A DNA stretch of 55,192 nucleotides. Origin: Terriglobia bacterium (GTDB taxonomy: Bacteria > Acidobacteriota > Terriglobia > Bryobacterales > Bryobacteraceae). The position numbers and the translations under genes are program-made. Below the pieces are notes generated by a model. The model was given only the letters and a program-made list of their open reading frames with translations, made no database searches and had not been told where the DNA came from. Numbering within the stretch: the first letter of the stretch is position 1; each line of letters begins with the position of its first letter. Positions 31,477 through 41,346 of the stretch are shown here, piece by piece. The DNA lies in NCBI GenBank assembly GCA_020073345.1, contig JAIQFI010000008.1, positions 106,108-161,299 of the forward strand, given 5' to 3'.

Positions 31477-32031
31477 CTAGCCGGCCCGCTTGCGGCTCGC
31501 TCGCCGGGGCTTCGGCTTGGGCTTCGGCTTGCCCTTGCCCTTCAGCGCAAAGCGCCCGGCGCGACTGAGCGACCCAGGTTTCTCTAACTGGTCCTTGCGC
31601 CGGGCTGCGTTTTGCGCTGAGTTAGTGGAGAGATTGAGCGCCACTGCAGCGCGGATGAGATCCTTCAAGGCCGCCTCATCGACCTTGTCGCCTTCGTGGA
31701 TGTCGATAGCGCGCCGGACATTCCCCTCGAGGCTGGAGTTGAATAGACCGGAAGGGTCCTTCAACACAGCTCCCTTGGCAAATGTCAGCTTAACCACTTT
31801 TTTATATGTTTCGCCGGTGCAGACGATGCCGCCGTGGGACCAGACGGGAGTCCCCATCCACTTCCACTCTTCGACGATCTCAGGGTCTGCCTCGTGTATG
31901 ATTTCGCGCACTTTCGCGAGCATCTTCCCGCGCCAGTCTCCAAGTTCCTTGATCTTCTCCCCGATTAATTCAGAGGCAGACAATGCAGAGGCAGATTCCA
32001 CCGGGACGGGCCTTTTCATGTACAGATCCAA
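31477..32031 (-). CDS. DUF1801 (YdhG-like) domain protein with a basic Lys-Pro tail
   Basis: A 184-residue protein; starting at the fifth codon (MKRPVPVES) is also possible. The core SELIGEKIKELGDWRGKMLA, then IIHEADPEIVEEWKWMGTPVW, then GIVCTGETYKKVVKLTFAKG is the DUF1801/YdhG fold, related to the Fra iron chaperone and found widely without a defined role. A C-terminal KGKGKPKPKPKPRRASRKRAG tail is strongly basic and may bind nucleic acid. It lies just outside the integrative element. Confidence 0.82.
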   Translation of the reverse strand: MDLYMKRPVPVESASALSASELIGEKIKELGDWRGKMLAKVREIIHEADPEIVEEWKWMGTPVWSHGGIVCTGETYKKVVKLTFAKGAVLKDPSGLFNSSLEGNVRRAIDIHEGDKVDEAALKDLIRAAVALNLSTNSAQNAARRKDQLEKPGSLSRAGRFALKGKGKPKPKPKPRRASRKRAG

Positions 32032-32179
32032 CTCTCCCCATTTTAGCTGCGCTTAGCGCAACAGCGCCGGGTAAAGCGGCGCTCACTTGTTCGTATCGGG
32101 TCCGGCACAGCTACGCCGGTTCGTTCAGAAATGCGAACGGCTTCTTGCTCGGGTAAACTGAATTGACTCAGTCACACTT

Positions 32180-33370
32180 ATGAAACGGCTCACCTCGTTA
32201 ATACTTGCCTGCGTAACCTTAGGGACGCTTGCGTCGCTTGGTGCGCAGGACCTGACGATTACGAATGCCCGCATAATCGGCGCCAACGGCAGCGCGATCG
32301 AGCGCGGATCGATCGTCGTGCGCGCGGGGAAAATCGTGTCGGTGCAGGCCGGCGCGCCCTCCACCGCCGCCGGCAAGACCGGATCTAGCAAAACCATCGA
32401 TGCCAAAGGCATGACCGCCATGCCCGGGTTCATCGATGCGCACCGCCACATCAATACCGGACCCAACGAAAAGGCGCAGATGCAGGCCCTGCTCGAAGCC
32501 GGTTACACCACCATCCTGTCGGGAGGCGGTCCGGCGGAAGGCAACATCACGCTCCGGGATCACATCGACAAGGGCGTGATCAATGGGCCTCGAATTATCC
32601 CCTCCGGGGCCGTGAGGCTGAATGGCACCCCGGAAGCGGCTCGCGCCGAGGTGCGCAAGTTGGCCGACATGGGAGTCAAGTTCACCGGCGAAATACTCCT
32701 GACTCCGATCCCGGGGCCGAGCGAAAAAGAAATCGAAGTACTCAAGGCTGTCGTCGATGAGGCGAAGAAGGTCGGCGTGATGGTCCAGGTCCATGCCGTG
32801 AGTTCTAAAGCCATGGTGGCTGCTGTCGAAGCCGGTGTTCCGCTTCTGGTTCACCTCCCCAACAAAGATTGGGTAAGCAAAGAGGACGCGAAAAAAGTCG
32901 CGGCCGCAGGCACGAAAGTGTTGGGGACGGTCGGCTTCGGCTCCCCTGTATTTGGGGTGTTTGCGGACGATAACAAAGCGCGGTTCCGGGATGGGAAGGC
33001 GTGGCCTGAAGGGATCATCGATGGCGTCCGCCTAGGCGAGGAAGCCGGCTACATGCCGGTGAATGCGCGTACGATCTGGGATGCTGGCGCCATCCTCGGC
33101 TACTGCACCGATACAAACTATGATCCGAAGGCCGGGCTGGATCATGAGTTGAAGATCCTCAACGTGATGTTCTCGATGCAGGACCTCATCAAGATGATGG
33201 GGCCGAATTCGGCGTCCTACATCCAGATGAGCGACCAGCTCGGAACGCTCGAAGCCGGCAAGCTGGCCGACCTCATTCTTCTCGACGGCGATCCGCGGGA
33301 AGGCTATTGGAACTGGCTGAAAACGAAAGTGGTGGTTAAGGGCGGAGCGGTCGTCGTCGATAAACGCTAG
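32180..33370 (+). CDS. Secreted amidohydrolase-family protein
   Basis: A 396-residue protein with a signal peptide (LTSLILACVTLGTLASLGAQ). The amidohydrolase TIM barrel has GMTAMPGFIDAHRHIN carrying the HxH metal motif near 89-91, VQVHAVSSK and PLLVHLPN supplying later His ligands, and LGYCTDTNYDP with the catalytic Asp. The closing LGTLEAGKLADLILLDGDP is the usual C-terminal beta-sandwich. Likely an extracytoplasmic imidazolonepropionase- or dipeptidase-like hydrolase; the substrate is unknown. Confidence 0.87.
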   Translation: MKRLTSLILACVTLGTLASLGAQDLTITNARIIGANGSAIERGSIVVRAGKIVSVQAGAPSTAAGKTGSSKTIDAKGMTAMPGFIDAHRHINTGPNEKAQMQALLEAGYTTILSGGGPAEGNITLRDHIDKGVINGPRIIPSGAVRLNGTPEAARAEVRKLADMGVKFTGEILLTPIPGPSEKEIEVLKAVVDEAKKVGVMVQVHAVSSKAMVAAVEAGVPLLVHLPNKDWVSKEDAKKVAAAGTKVLGTVGFGSPVFGVFADDNKARFRDGKAWPEGIIDGVRLGEEAGYMPVNARTIWDAGAILGYCTDTNYDPKAGLDHELKILNVMFSMQDLIKMMGPNSASYIQMSDQLGTLEAGKLADLILLDGDPREGYWNWLKTKVVVKGGAVVVDKR

Positions 33371-33380
33371 CCCTGCGAAC

Positions 33381-34190
33381 TCAGGGTTTACCGGAACCCT
33401 GTTTCGAGGCGCCTACCACCAGCGACTGAGTCTCGTTCGAGCACGCCAGTTCCATGATCTGGTCGAACGGAGCCAGCACCAGAGTCTGCTTCGGAACCAC
33501 CCACGGCTTGGTCAGCACCTTGGGATCCTCGACGGTCGCCTCGATCTCGAGCGTGTTCGCGTCCACCCGGCGATAGCGTTCTACGACATGCATCGCGTCT
33601 GAATGGAACGATACCCGGCCTTCCGCGTAGATCCAGCTGGTATCGGTGAAATTCGTCTTATCGACCACCAGCGTGTCGCCTTCCCAATGACCCACGCCGT
33701 CGCCGCGATTGGAAGGAGGTATCGCATCCCGACGCGGCCTTCCATCGATGGGGATGATCTGGAAGCTGTTATAGGTTTCCGTCAGCATGATCAGAAACTT
33801 GGGGGTCTGAACGATCTGCCCGACTGCACCCACGTCGAATAGGCTCACATTCAAAGTGCCAAACGCCGTATTGGTGCAACCCAGTGCGGGGTCATCTTTA
33901 TCGGACAGTGTCTTGGCCTTCGCCGCGGCGGCAGGCGTGTACAAACTGGTAAACGTGGGCGGGGGCGTTGCGCCTCGTCCACCGGCGGGCGCGGTAATGC
34001 TTCCGCCACTGGCTGTGCGGCCTCCGACATCCGCGCCGCGCCACCAGACACCGGAGAAGTCCGGATGACCATCGGCCGTGCGGGGTGCTTTTGCTACCGT
34101 AGTTCCCGACTGGGCGGCGAGGCGAGACGTGCCGGCCATGGACCACACCAACGCCGTCGCGATGGCGGCCGTAAGTATCGAGCGGGTCAC
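33381..34190 (-). CDS. Secreted acidobacterial protein of the 'DGHPDFSGVWW' type
   Basis: A 269-residue protein with a signal peptide (AAIATALVWSMAGTSRLAAQ). TADGHPDFSGVWWRGADVGG is the hallmark of a large secreted family in Acidobacteria. A Pro/Gly linker and a beta-rich domain follow (PKFLIMLTETYNSFQIIPID, GVGHWEGDTLVVDKTNF, VVERYRRVDANTLEIEATVED). Function is unknown. Its start overlaps the stop of the DUF6152 gene by 4 bp, so the pair is cotranscribed and possibly works together. Confidence 0.8.
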   Translation of the reverse strand: MTRSILTAAIATALVWSMAGTSRLAAQSGTTVAKAPRTADGHPDFSGVWWRGADVGGRTASGGSITAPAGGRGATPPPTFTSLYTPAAAAKAKTLSDKDDPALGCTNTAFGTLNVSLFDVGAVGQIVQTPKFLIMLTETYNSFQIIPIDGRPRRDAIPPSNRGDGVGHWEGDTLVVDKTNFTDTSWIYAEGRVSFHSDAMHVVERYRRVDANTLEIEATVEDPKVLTKPWVVPKQTLVLAPFDQIMELACSNETQSLVVGASKQGSGKP

Positions 34191-34594
34191 TTGCCCGGTC
34201 CCTCCTGGGGCCCGAACATTCCATACACCTGCCCATCCGCGGTGGTGAGTTCTCTCAGCATTCCTCTATTCTGGGAGGCATCCCTGGCGCGAAAACCCTT
34301 AATGGTGACCTCGGCTCCCTGCTTGATGACGGTCGGCTTGTAGCCGTTGCGAATCATCCCGCTGGGCGTCCCGGCTTCGAAGGACCATTGCTCCACCTTC
34401 CCGCTGGCGTCCTTCACGTCGATGACGAACCACGAATGCGGGTTCCGCAGCAGGACCTCTTTGATCGTGCCGTGAACCGTGATCGCGTTACCCATATCGT
34501 ACGCTGCGGCAAACGAATGATGTGCCCACGCCGGTGCCCCCATGCAGAGCGCAATCAAACCTGACGCCAAAACGGCGAGAACTGTTCGCTTCAT
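34187..34594 (-). CDS. Secreted DUF6152-family protein
   Basis: A 135-residue protein with a signal peptide (VLASGLIALCMGAPAWAHHS). AHHSFAAAYD right after the cleavage site, then VHGTIKEVLLRNPHSWFVID and an OB-like beta barrel (VEQWSFEAGTPSGMIRNG, GAEVTIKGFRARD), are diagnostic of DUF6152. The mature N-terminal HH could bind metal. It is the first gene of a two-gene unit with the DFSGVWW protein. Confidence 0.85.
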   Translation of the reverse strand: MKRTVLAVLASGLIALCMGAPAWAHHSFAAAYDMGNAITVHGTIKEVLLRNPHSWFVIDVKDASGKVEQWSFEAGTPSGMIRNGYKPTVIKQGAEVTIKGFRARDASQNRGMLRELTTADGQVYGMFGPQEGPGK

Positions 34595-34777
34595 ACCACC
34601 TCCCGTGTCATCCGAGATTCCACCCGGAATTTAACACAGTTTCGAGTATATACCCAGCTGACCTCTTGATCCAGCGGGGTGCAATCGTGCGCTTCGAGCA
34701 TTGGCTCGGTCGGAGTATCTCGGGACTCCTTCCAAGCCCGCCCCGGGAGGACGTGAACCATCTGGGAAGAAAGCCGC
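34595..34777. other. Intergenic region between the DUF6152 gene and the receptor promoter
   Basis: It holds the divergent 5' regions of the DUF6152 gene and the TonB receptor gene. No gene of its own or repeat was seen. Confidence 0.4.
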
Positions 34778-34806
34778 TTGACGCCCGATTTCGCTAAGAG
34801 TATACT
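34778..34806 (+). promoter_or_regulatory. Housekeeping promoter of the TonB receptor gene
   Basis: TTGACG at 34778-34783, a 17-nt spacer and TATACT at 34801-34806 form a near-consensus sigma-70 promoter. Transcription should start near 34813, leaving a leader of about 65 nt. A strong ribosome site (GGGGGAGGT) precedes ATG 34878. Confidence 0.75.
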
Positions 34807-34877
34807 AGCTCAGCTTTGGTTTCTTGGTAGGGGTCTCTGACCAATAGCAAACTGTACTTGGCTAAGGGGGAGGTAAG

Positions 34878-37800
34878 ATGCGCTCATCTCTGCGTTTTGC
34901 AGGTCTATTCCTTTTTGCTCTTTCGGTCTTTGCTCAGAGCGATCGCGGAACGATTACGGGAACAATTTCGGATCCGGCTGGTGCGGTGATTGCCAATGCG
35001 GCGATTGAAGCCAGGAACGTCGCGACCGGCAGCGTTTCTCAGGTCGCCAGTTCGGCAACCGGCAACTACACCATCGCACAGTTGCCGGCTGGTACCTATC
35101 AGTTGACCGTCACGGTGCAGGGTTTCAAGAAATTCGTGCGGTCGGGTTTGGTGGTGGAGGTCGCCGCCACTCTTCGCGTAGATGCGGCGCTGGAGGTCGG
35201 AGCGGCCACGGAAAGTGTAACCGTCACTACGGAAGCATCGGCTCTCAAGACCGAAGGCGGGGATATCAGCCACAACGTCCCGACCGAAGCCATGGACAAC
35301 CTGCCCATTCTCACGCTGACGCCGGCTACCGGTATCGGAACCGCGAACAGCCTGGGAAATATCCGCAACCCGCTGGCCGCCGTCGGGCTGTTGCCAGGCT
35401 CGCGGATGACCACGGATTCGGTCATGCGCATTAACGGGATGCCTTCCAACTCGCAAGCCATCAACATCGAAGGCCAGGACGCCACCAACGGCTTCTTTAA
35501 GCAGCAAAACCAGATCAGCCAGGCCGGCATGGACGCGATCCAGGAGGTCGCCATCCAAACCAGCAATTCCACCGCCGAGTATGGGCAGGCAGGTGGCGGC
35601 TACTTCAACTACACCATGAAATCCGGCACCAACCAGTTGCACGCGAGTGCGTACGACTATTTTGTGAACGAAGCCTTTAATGCGGGTGAGCCTTTCACGG
35701 ATGCCGGCACCGGCCCCGGAACGACTAACTATGGCAAGGTCGGGCAGCACGTCCGCAACCCGATCCGGCAGAACGACTATGGCTTCACGGTAGGCGGGCC
35801 GATCAAGATACCCAAGGTCTACGATGGTAAAGACAAGAGTTTCTTTTTCTTCAACTTCGAGCAGTTCCGCCAGGCCGCTAATATCAGCAATACGGTCGCG
35901 ATCATGCCGACGGCAGCGCAACGAGCCGGGGATTTCAGCGCGGCCCTTACTGGCAATTGCGCGACGGTCGCTCCGTCCGTCGATCCCGTCAACAATTCGA
36001 TTTGCCTCAACGAGGTCTTCGACCCGAATACCACACGGGCCGTAAACGGCATTACCGTGCGAGACCCCTTCCCGAACAATAAGATTTCGCCGGACCGGAT
36101 GGATCCCACGGCGAAGATCATGCAAGATCTGCTTCCCCAGCCGAACACGCCGGGTTTGTTCAACTACATTCCTCCGGCCTACTCAAATTACCGCCACACC
36201 ACCATCCCCTCGTTCAAGATCGATCACAGCCTGAACGATAGGATGAAGCTGTCCGGCTACTTTTCGGAGACCAGGACCTTCTCGCCCCAGAACAACGGCT
36301 TTCCTCAAGCGTTTACCGCAACCCAGCCTCAGAATGCTCTCTCTCACACCGTGCGCCTGAACTGGGACTATACTTTGACGCCGACCTTGCTGCTGCATTT
36401 GGGCGCCGGGATTCTGCGCACCAGCAACCCCCAGGACTCCGTCCCGTACGATCAGGCAGCGAACAAGCTGTTTCCGCAGGGCCTTCCCTTTGCGGCGTCT
36501 TACTTCCCTTATCTTGCCGGAATGTCGAGCACGCTGGGAGGCGGCTGGAACGGTGGCGGCGGATTCCCCGTGACCAATACCAGTGCGGCGTTCACTCTCA
36601 CGCCGGAAGCGTACGACACCAAGCCCACGTTTAACGCCAGCGCAACCTGGGTCAAGGGAAACCACACCTTCAAGTTGGGTGCGACGGCAGTGTATGAAGG
36701 AATTCAAAGCGTGAATGCCAGCCGCGCCAATGGACAATTTGGATATCTGCAGCAACAGACCGCCGATCCCGCGCAATTCGGTCAACCTTTTTCGAATACA
36801 GCTAGCAGTGGATTCGGATACGCCAGCTTTTTCCTCGGCCAGCCGAACAACGTTGCGTTAGCAATCGTGGCGCGTCCACGCCTGGGCACACACTCCTACG
36901 GGATGTACATCCAGGACAACTGGAAGATCACTCGCAAGCTGACCCTCGATTACGGACTGCGCTGGGATTACGCCATCCTCTGGAGAGAACAATATGGCCG
37001 CATGCAAAGCGCTGCCTTCGATAAACCGAATCTGGCGATCGGCGGACGGCCTGGCACGGTTCAGTATGAGGCCACCTGCAAGTGTAACTTCTCATCTGCT
37101 TATCCCTATGCCGTGGGACCGCACATCGGAGTCGCGTATCAAATCACGCCCAAAACGGTGTTCCGCGCAGGCGGGTCTATTTCCTACGGTTCTGTTTCGG
37201 ATCAGGCCGGGCTGAACAGCAGCGCCGGGGACTTCTACAGTGTGTCCTCGCCGGGCTATGGAATTGCCGCGGGCTTGATGAAAGACGGGAATCCGTACGC
37301 TCCGGGCAACCGCTTCGGGAACAAACCCGTCACTTGGCCGGACTTCGATCCGCTGTTCCCATTCCCGGCGTCGCAATCGCCCTTGGTGGTCCCTCCGGCC
37401 TCACCGTTCGTCTCCATTGCTCCCAACGCCGGACGGCTGCCGCGGATTTTCCAATGGAGCCTGGGCTTCCAGCGGGAAGTCATGCGCGACCTGGTGGTGG
37501 ATGCTTCCTACGTAGGGAATCGCAGCGCCTGGTTTGTAGCGCCGCTGTTGTCCCCCCTGAACTACAACGCGCTTACGCCGGAGGTCTTGAAGTCGCGGTA
37601 CAACATCGATATAACAAACAAGACCGACACGGGTCTCCTAAACACGCCCATCAGTTCACCTTTGGTCACTGCCCGCTTCCCGTGGCTGGCCAATCCCGCT
37701 AGCGTCTACCCGGGATTCCCGGTGGCGCAGCCTTTGAAGCAGGCACTTCGGGATTACCCGCAGTGGAACGGCATCCCTCCTTTCCTGGGGCCGCCCAACG

Positions 37801-38705
37801 GAAACACCTGGTACGACTCCCTTCAGATCAAAGCAACCAAGCGCTATTCGCACGGGCTGAATGTGCAGATGGCCTACGCTTGGCAGAAGGAGCTGACCAA
37901 CGGCACCAACTCCAATACCTCCTACGTCACGCCGTCTGCGCCGCTGATCAACGACGTATACAACAAGGCGCTGAACAAGCAGATTTCCGGTTTCAGCCAG
38001 CCCCAAACGCTGACCATTTCGTTCAACTACACGACCCCTAAGTTGCCGGGTGATCACAACGCGCTCAAAGCGCTGTCATGGGCCGTACGGGACTGGACGT
38101 TCGGCGGAGTCTTGAGTTACCGCAGCGGCCAGATACTTCCCAGCCCGCCCTCCGCAAACAACCTTTTGGATAACCTGGCCCGGGGACCGGCTAACAATCC
38201 CGCCCTCTGGGGCGGCGGTTTCACGTTCCTGGACCGGGTGGCCGGCCAGCCTCTGTTCAACGTTGATCCGAATTCCAAGTTCGATCCCACCAAACAACTG
38301 GTGTTGAATCCCGCGGCATGGGTGGAACCGCCGTACGGCACGTTTGGAGCCTCAGCTCCTTACTTCAACGATTTCCGCTGGCAGCGGCAGCCCTCCGAGA
38401 GCATCGCCTTCGGGCGCATGTTCCCGATCGGGAAAGAAGGGAAGTACCGCCTCCAGATCCGTGCGGAATTCCAGAACGTTTTGAATCGCACGTTTTACTC
38501 CTTGCCGTCGATTGGAGCCGCTTTTGCCACTCCAACCGTGACCATCACCACCCCCACGGGCCGCGCGAACACCTTGAGCGGCTCCACCGGCCTGCTATCA
38601 TCCGGCTTCGGGTATGTGAACTGGGTAAACGGCGGCTCCTTCAACGCTCTCGGCACTGGGGCGGCACCGCGAAGCGGCCAGCTCGTAGCGCGATTTCAGT
38701 TCTGA
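34878..38705 (+). CDS. TonB-dependent receptor with carboxypeptidase-regulatory-like domain
   Basis: A 1275-residue outer-membrane protein with a signal peptide (AGLFLFALSVFAQ). Residues about 20-115 are a CarboxypepD_reg-like beta sandwich (GTITGTISDPAGAVIANAAI, LPAGTYQLTVTVQGF). A plug-like segment follows (about 120-260, with STAEYGQAGGGYFNYTMKSG), then a long beta barrel (DKSFFFFNFEQFRQ, DNWKITRKLTLDYGLRWDYA, LQIRAEFQNVLNR), ending in Phe as barrel proteins do (LVARFQF). This Oar-like architecture is massively expanded in Acidobacteria. The ligand is unknown. Confidence 0.92.
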   Translation: MRSSLRFAGLFLFALSVFAQSDRGTITGTISDPAGAVIANAAIEARNVATGSVSQVASSATGNYTIAQLPAGTYQLTVTVQGFKKFVRSGLVVEVAATLRVDAALEVGAATESVTVTTEASALKTEGGDISHNVPTEAMDNLPILTLTPATGIGTANSLGNIRNPLAAVGLLPGSRMTTDSVMRINGMPSNSQAINIEGQDATNGFFKQQNQISQAGMDAIQEVAIQTSNSTAEYGQAGGGYFNYTMKSGTNQLHASAYDYFVNEAFNAGEPFTDAGTGPGTTNYGKVGQHVRNPIRQNDYGFTVGGPIKIPKVYDGKDKSFFFFNFEQFRQAANISNTVAIMPTAAQRAGDFSAALTGNCATVAPSVDPVNNSICLNEVFDPNTTRAVNGITVRDPFPNNKISPDRMDPTAKIMQDLLPQPNTPGLFNYIPPAYSNYRHTTIPSFKIDHSLNDRMKLSGYFSETRTFSPQNNGFPQAFTATQPQNALSHTVRLNWDYTLTPTLLLHLGAGILRTSNPQDSVPYDQAANKLFPQGLPFAASYFPYLAGMSSTLGGGWNGGGGFPVTNTSAAFTLTPEAYDTKPTFNASATWVKGNHTFKLGATAVYEGIQSVNASRANGQFGYLQQQTADPAQFGQPFSNTASSGFGYASFFLGQPNNVALAIVARPRLGTHSYGMYIQDNWKITRKLTLDYGLRWDYAILWREQYGRMQSAAFDKPNLAIGGRPGTVQYEATCKCNFSSAYPYAVGPHIGVAYQITPKTVFRAGGSISYGSVSDQAGLNSSAGDFYSVSSPGYGIAAGLMKDGNPYAPGNRFGNKPVTWPDFDPLFPFPASQSPLVVPPASPFVSIAPNAGRLPRIFQWSLGFQREVMRDLVVDASYVGNRSAWFVAPLLSPLNYNALTPEVLKSRYNIDITNKTDTGLLNTPISSPLVTARFPWLANPASVYPGFPVAQPLKQALRDYPQWNGIPPFLGPPNGNTWYDSLQIKATKRYSHGLNVQMAYAWQKELTNGTNSNTSYVTPSAPLINDVYNKALNKQISGFSQPQTLTISFNYTTPKLPGDHNALKALSWAVRDWTFGGVLSYRSGQILPSPPSANNLLDNLARGPANNPALWGGGFTFLDRVAGQPLFNVDPNSKFDPTKQLVLNPAAWVEPPYGTFGASAPYFNDFRWQRQPSESIAFGRMFPIGKEGKYRLQIRAEFQNVLNRTFYSLPSIGAAFATPTVTITTPTGRANTLSGSTGLLSSGFGYVNWVNGGSFNALGTGAAPRSGQLVARFQF

Positions 38706-38714
38706 TTTAGCGGC

Positions 38715-38737
38715 GCGCCGGTCTTCTAGACCGGCGC
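38715..38737. terminator. Hairpin after the TonB receptor gene (10-bp stem)
   Basis: GCGCCGGTCT-TCT-AGACCGGCGC forms a perfect 10-bp stem just after the receptor stop. There is no T-run, so it may work as a structural 3' end or be a REP-like unit; its core matches the palindrome at 5692. Confidence 0.5.
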
Positions 38738-38759
38738 TCTCCGCTATACTGACGAGGGC

Positions 38760-41312
38760 ATGCCGAAACGCCCCCGTGACTCCCGGGCTGTGCCCGCCGA
38801 AGCGAACCTCATAGAGGCAACACCGGCCGAAGTTATGCCGGGTACTCCGTATCTTGTTCCCTGTCTGCTGCTTTTCGCGGGTAGCGGCTGCGCAGCGCTC
38901 ATTTACGAAATCGTATGGTTTCAGTTGCTGGAGCTAGTGATCGGCTCCTCAGGCATCTCCCTGGGACTGCTGCTCGCGGCCTACATGGGAGGTCTGTGCC
39001 TGGGAAGTGCGCTGCTGGCGCGGCTGGTTTCGCGACTCTATCACCCGCTGCGAGTGTACGCGCTTTTGGAATTGGGGATCGCCATATTCGGTATCGCGGC
39101 ACTGTTCCTCACTCCCCTCGTCGGACGCGCTTACATCGCCGGACCGGTTTCAGGAACCGCCGGATTGGTCGTGCGAGGCGTAGTCGCGGCCGTGTGCCTG
39201 CTCCCGCCCACGTTCCTGATGGGCGCCTCGCTGCCAGCCATGTCCCGTTGGGTCGAAACCACACCGAAGGGAATCTCCTGGCTAGGGCACCTCTATAGCG
39301 CCAACGTGGCAGGCGCCGTCACCGGATGCCTGCTGGCCGGCTTTTATCTGCTCCGCTTCTACGATTTGGGCGTCGCGACGTACGTCGCCGCTGGGATCAA
39401 CGTGGCGGTTGCGGGGCTGGCATTAGTGCTGGCGGCCCGTGCCCCGCGACAGTCAGCGAGCGCGCCCGAGGTTCCCAGCGGCGTTTTCAATCGGGTCGAG
39501 CACGCACCGGGAGCTTCGCTGGTATTTGTTGCTATCGCGCTTTCGGGCCTGGCAGCGCTGGGTGCCGAGGTCGTTTGGACCCGCCTGCTGTCTTTGCTAC
39601 TGGGTGGCACGGTTTACACGTTCTCCATTATCCTCGCGGTATTCCTGCTGGGCTTGTGGGCTGGCAGCGCAGCGGGCGCATCTCTGGCGCGCCGTGTGTC
39701 GCAGCCGCGATGGGCACTGGCAGCCTGCCAGATCCTGCTGGCCGCGGCGATTGCCTGGACTGCTTTTACGCTGGCCTCCGTGTTGCCCTATTGGCCGGTG
39801 GACCCGCTGCTCTCGGTTAGCCCCTGGTTTAATTTCGATCTCGACCTGACGCGTTGCCTCCGTGCGATTTTTCCGGCCACTCTGCTGTGGGGCGCCAGTT
39901 TCCCGTTGGCTCTAGCGAGCGCCGCCGCCGGGGGCGAAGACCCGGCACGCCTCTCTGGCTCGGTCTACGCCGTCAATACTGCCGGCTCCATTGTCGGCGC
40001 GCTGATGTTCAGCCTGGTCCTGATCCCCGGCATCGGAACGCGGGCATCGCAAGAAGTGCTGATCTGGGTGGCTGCGGTTGGCGCCCTGATGGCCTTGGCA
40101 GGCGCGAGCCTCGGCGTACGCAACCGGACACCGATGTGGATGGCCGGCGGGGCTGCCGTGGCCACACTCTTGCTGGCCTGGGGACTGACGACCACCGTTG
40201 CCGATATGCCCTGGCAGGCCATAGCCTACGGCCGTCGCGTCGCGCCCATTTTGCGCGGACTAAGTGTTGCCAGCGACAAGCTGGCAGGGCCGCTGTTTGT
40301 AGGCGAGGGAATCGATTCCTCGGTGGTCATCACGCAGCGGGGAGACCAACGGTTCTTCTACGTGAGTGGAAAATCGGAAGCCTCCTCGGCACCGGTCGAC
40401 ATGCGACTCCAGCGCATGATGGCGCATGTTCCGGCGCTGCTTCACACTCCACTTCCCGCCGGCCCGCGTTCCGTGCTGGTGGTGGGGTTCGGCGCCGGGG
40501 TCACTGCCGGGTCCTTTGTTCCCTACCCGGAGGTAGAAACCATCGTAATCTGCGAATTGGAATCCCTCATTCCACCTGCTTCCGACGAGTTTTTTGGCAA
40601 GGAGAACAACAACGTTCTGCGAGACCACCGCACTCGTATGGTTTACGACGACGCCCGCCACTATATCGCGACAACTCACCAGAAATTCGACATCATCACC
40701 ACCGACCCCATTCATCCGTGGGTAAAAGGAACCTCCACGCTGTACTCGAAGGAATACTACGAGCTGGCGAAAAGCCACCTCAACCCGGGCGGCATCGCGG
40801 CGCAATGGCTGCCGATTTATGAGAGCGACCAGGAAACCGTGAAAACCGAACTGGCCACGTTCTTCAGCGTCTTTCCGGACGCCACCGTGTGGAGCAACTA
40901 TTTGCAAGACGCCAATCCCGAAGACAATGGATACGACCTGGTCCTGGTCGGGCGCCAGGATTCTTCGCTGGTGAATATAGACGCGCTCCAGCAGCGCTTA
41001 GATCAACCCGCCCACCGGGGCGTCGCGGCCTCCCTCGCCGAGGTCGGTTTTCATTCCGCTGTGGAATTGTTGGCCTCCTACACGGGCCGGGGCTCGGACC
41101 TGGCTCCGATGCTGGTGGGTACTCCCGTCACGAACGATCTGAATCTTCGTCTACAATACCTGGCGGGACTTGGGCTGAACTCGGTCACTGCGCCGCGGAT
41201 TTATAGCGATATTTTGGCCTACCGCAAGTTTCCCGATGGTCTGCTGGCCGGAAGCGATGCGCAAATGAACGCATTGCGGGCGGTGTTAGGGAGGTCCCAT
41301 CGGACGTTTTAA
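38760..41312 (+). CDS. Fused MFS-like transporter / spermidine-synthase-like protein
   Basis: An 850-residue protein. The first about 500 residues hold a dozen or more membrane helices (PCLLLFAGSGCAALIYEIVW, LGLLLAAYMGGLCLGSALLA, LPPTFLMGASLPAMSRW twice-repeated style). The C-terminal about 330 residues are a class I methyltransferase-like spermidine-synthase domain: SVLVVGFGAGVTAGSFVPY, VICELESLIPPASDEFF, YDDARHYIATT, FDIITTDPIHPW and KEYYELAKSHLNPGGIAAQW. Such fusions are widespread, and a polyamine or related product coupled to transport is usually proposed but not proved. It follows the receptor gene by 54 bp. Confidence 0.88.
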   Translation: MPKRPRDSRAVPAEANLIEATPAEVMPGTPYLVPCLLLFAGSGCAALIYEIVWFQLLELVIGSSGISLGLLLAAYMGGLCLGSALLARLVSRLYHPLRVYALLELGIAIFGIAALFLTPLVGRAYIAGPVSGTAGLVVRGVVAAVCLLPPTFLMGASLPAMSRWVETTPKGISWLGHLYSANVAGAVTGCLLAGFYLLRFYDLGVATYVAAGINVAVAGLALVLAARAPRQSASAPEVPSGVFNRVEHAPGASLVFVAIALSGLAALGAEVVWTRLLSLLLGGTVYTFSIILAVFLLGLWAGSAAGASLARRVSQPRWALAACQILLAAAIAWTAFTLASVLPYWPVDPLLSVSPWFNFDLDLTRCLRAIFPATLLWGASFPLALASAAAGGEDPARLSGSVYAVNTAGSIVGALMFSLVLIPGIGTRASQEVLIWVAAVGALMALAGASLGVRNRTPMWMAGGAAVATLLLAWGLTTTVADMPWQAIAYGRRVAPILRGLSVASDKLAGPLFVGEGIDSSVVITQRGDQRFFYVSGKSEASSAPVDMRLQRMMAHVPALLHTPLPAGPRSVLVVGFGAGVTAGSFVPYPEVETIVICELESLIPPASDEFFGKENNNVLRDHRTRMVYDDARHYIATTHQKFDIITTDPIHPWVKGTSTLYSKEYYELAKSHLNPGGIAAQWLPIYESDQETVKTELATFFSVFPDATVWSNYLQDANPEDNGYDLVLVGRQDSSLVNIDALQQRLDQPAHRGVAASLAEVGFHSAVELLASYTGRGSDLAPMLVGTPVTNDLNLRLQYLAGLGLNSVTAPRIYSDILAYRKFPDGLLAGSDAQMNALRAVLGRSHRTF

Positions 41313-41346
41313 CACAGGCGGATGGCTACTGGCAGCGGCGCTTCTG

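Noticed and set aside
34905-36125. A 406-codon minus-strand open frame
   Set aside because: Antisense to the carboxypeptidase-regulatory and plug region of the TonB receptor; no recognisable protein features.
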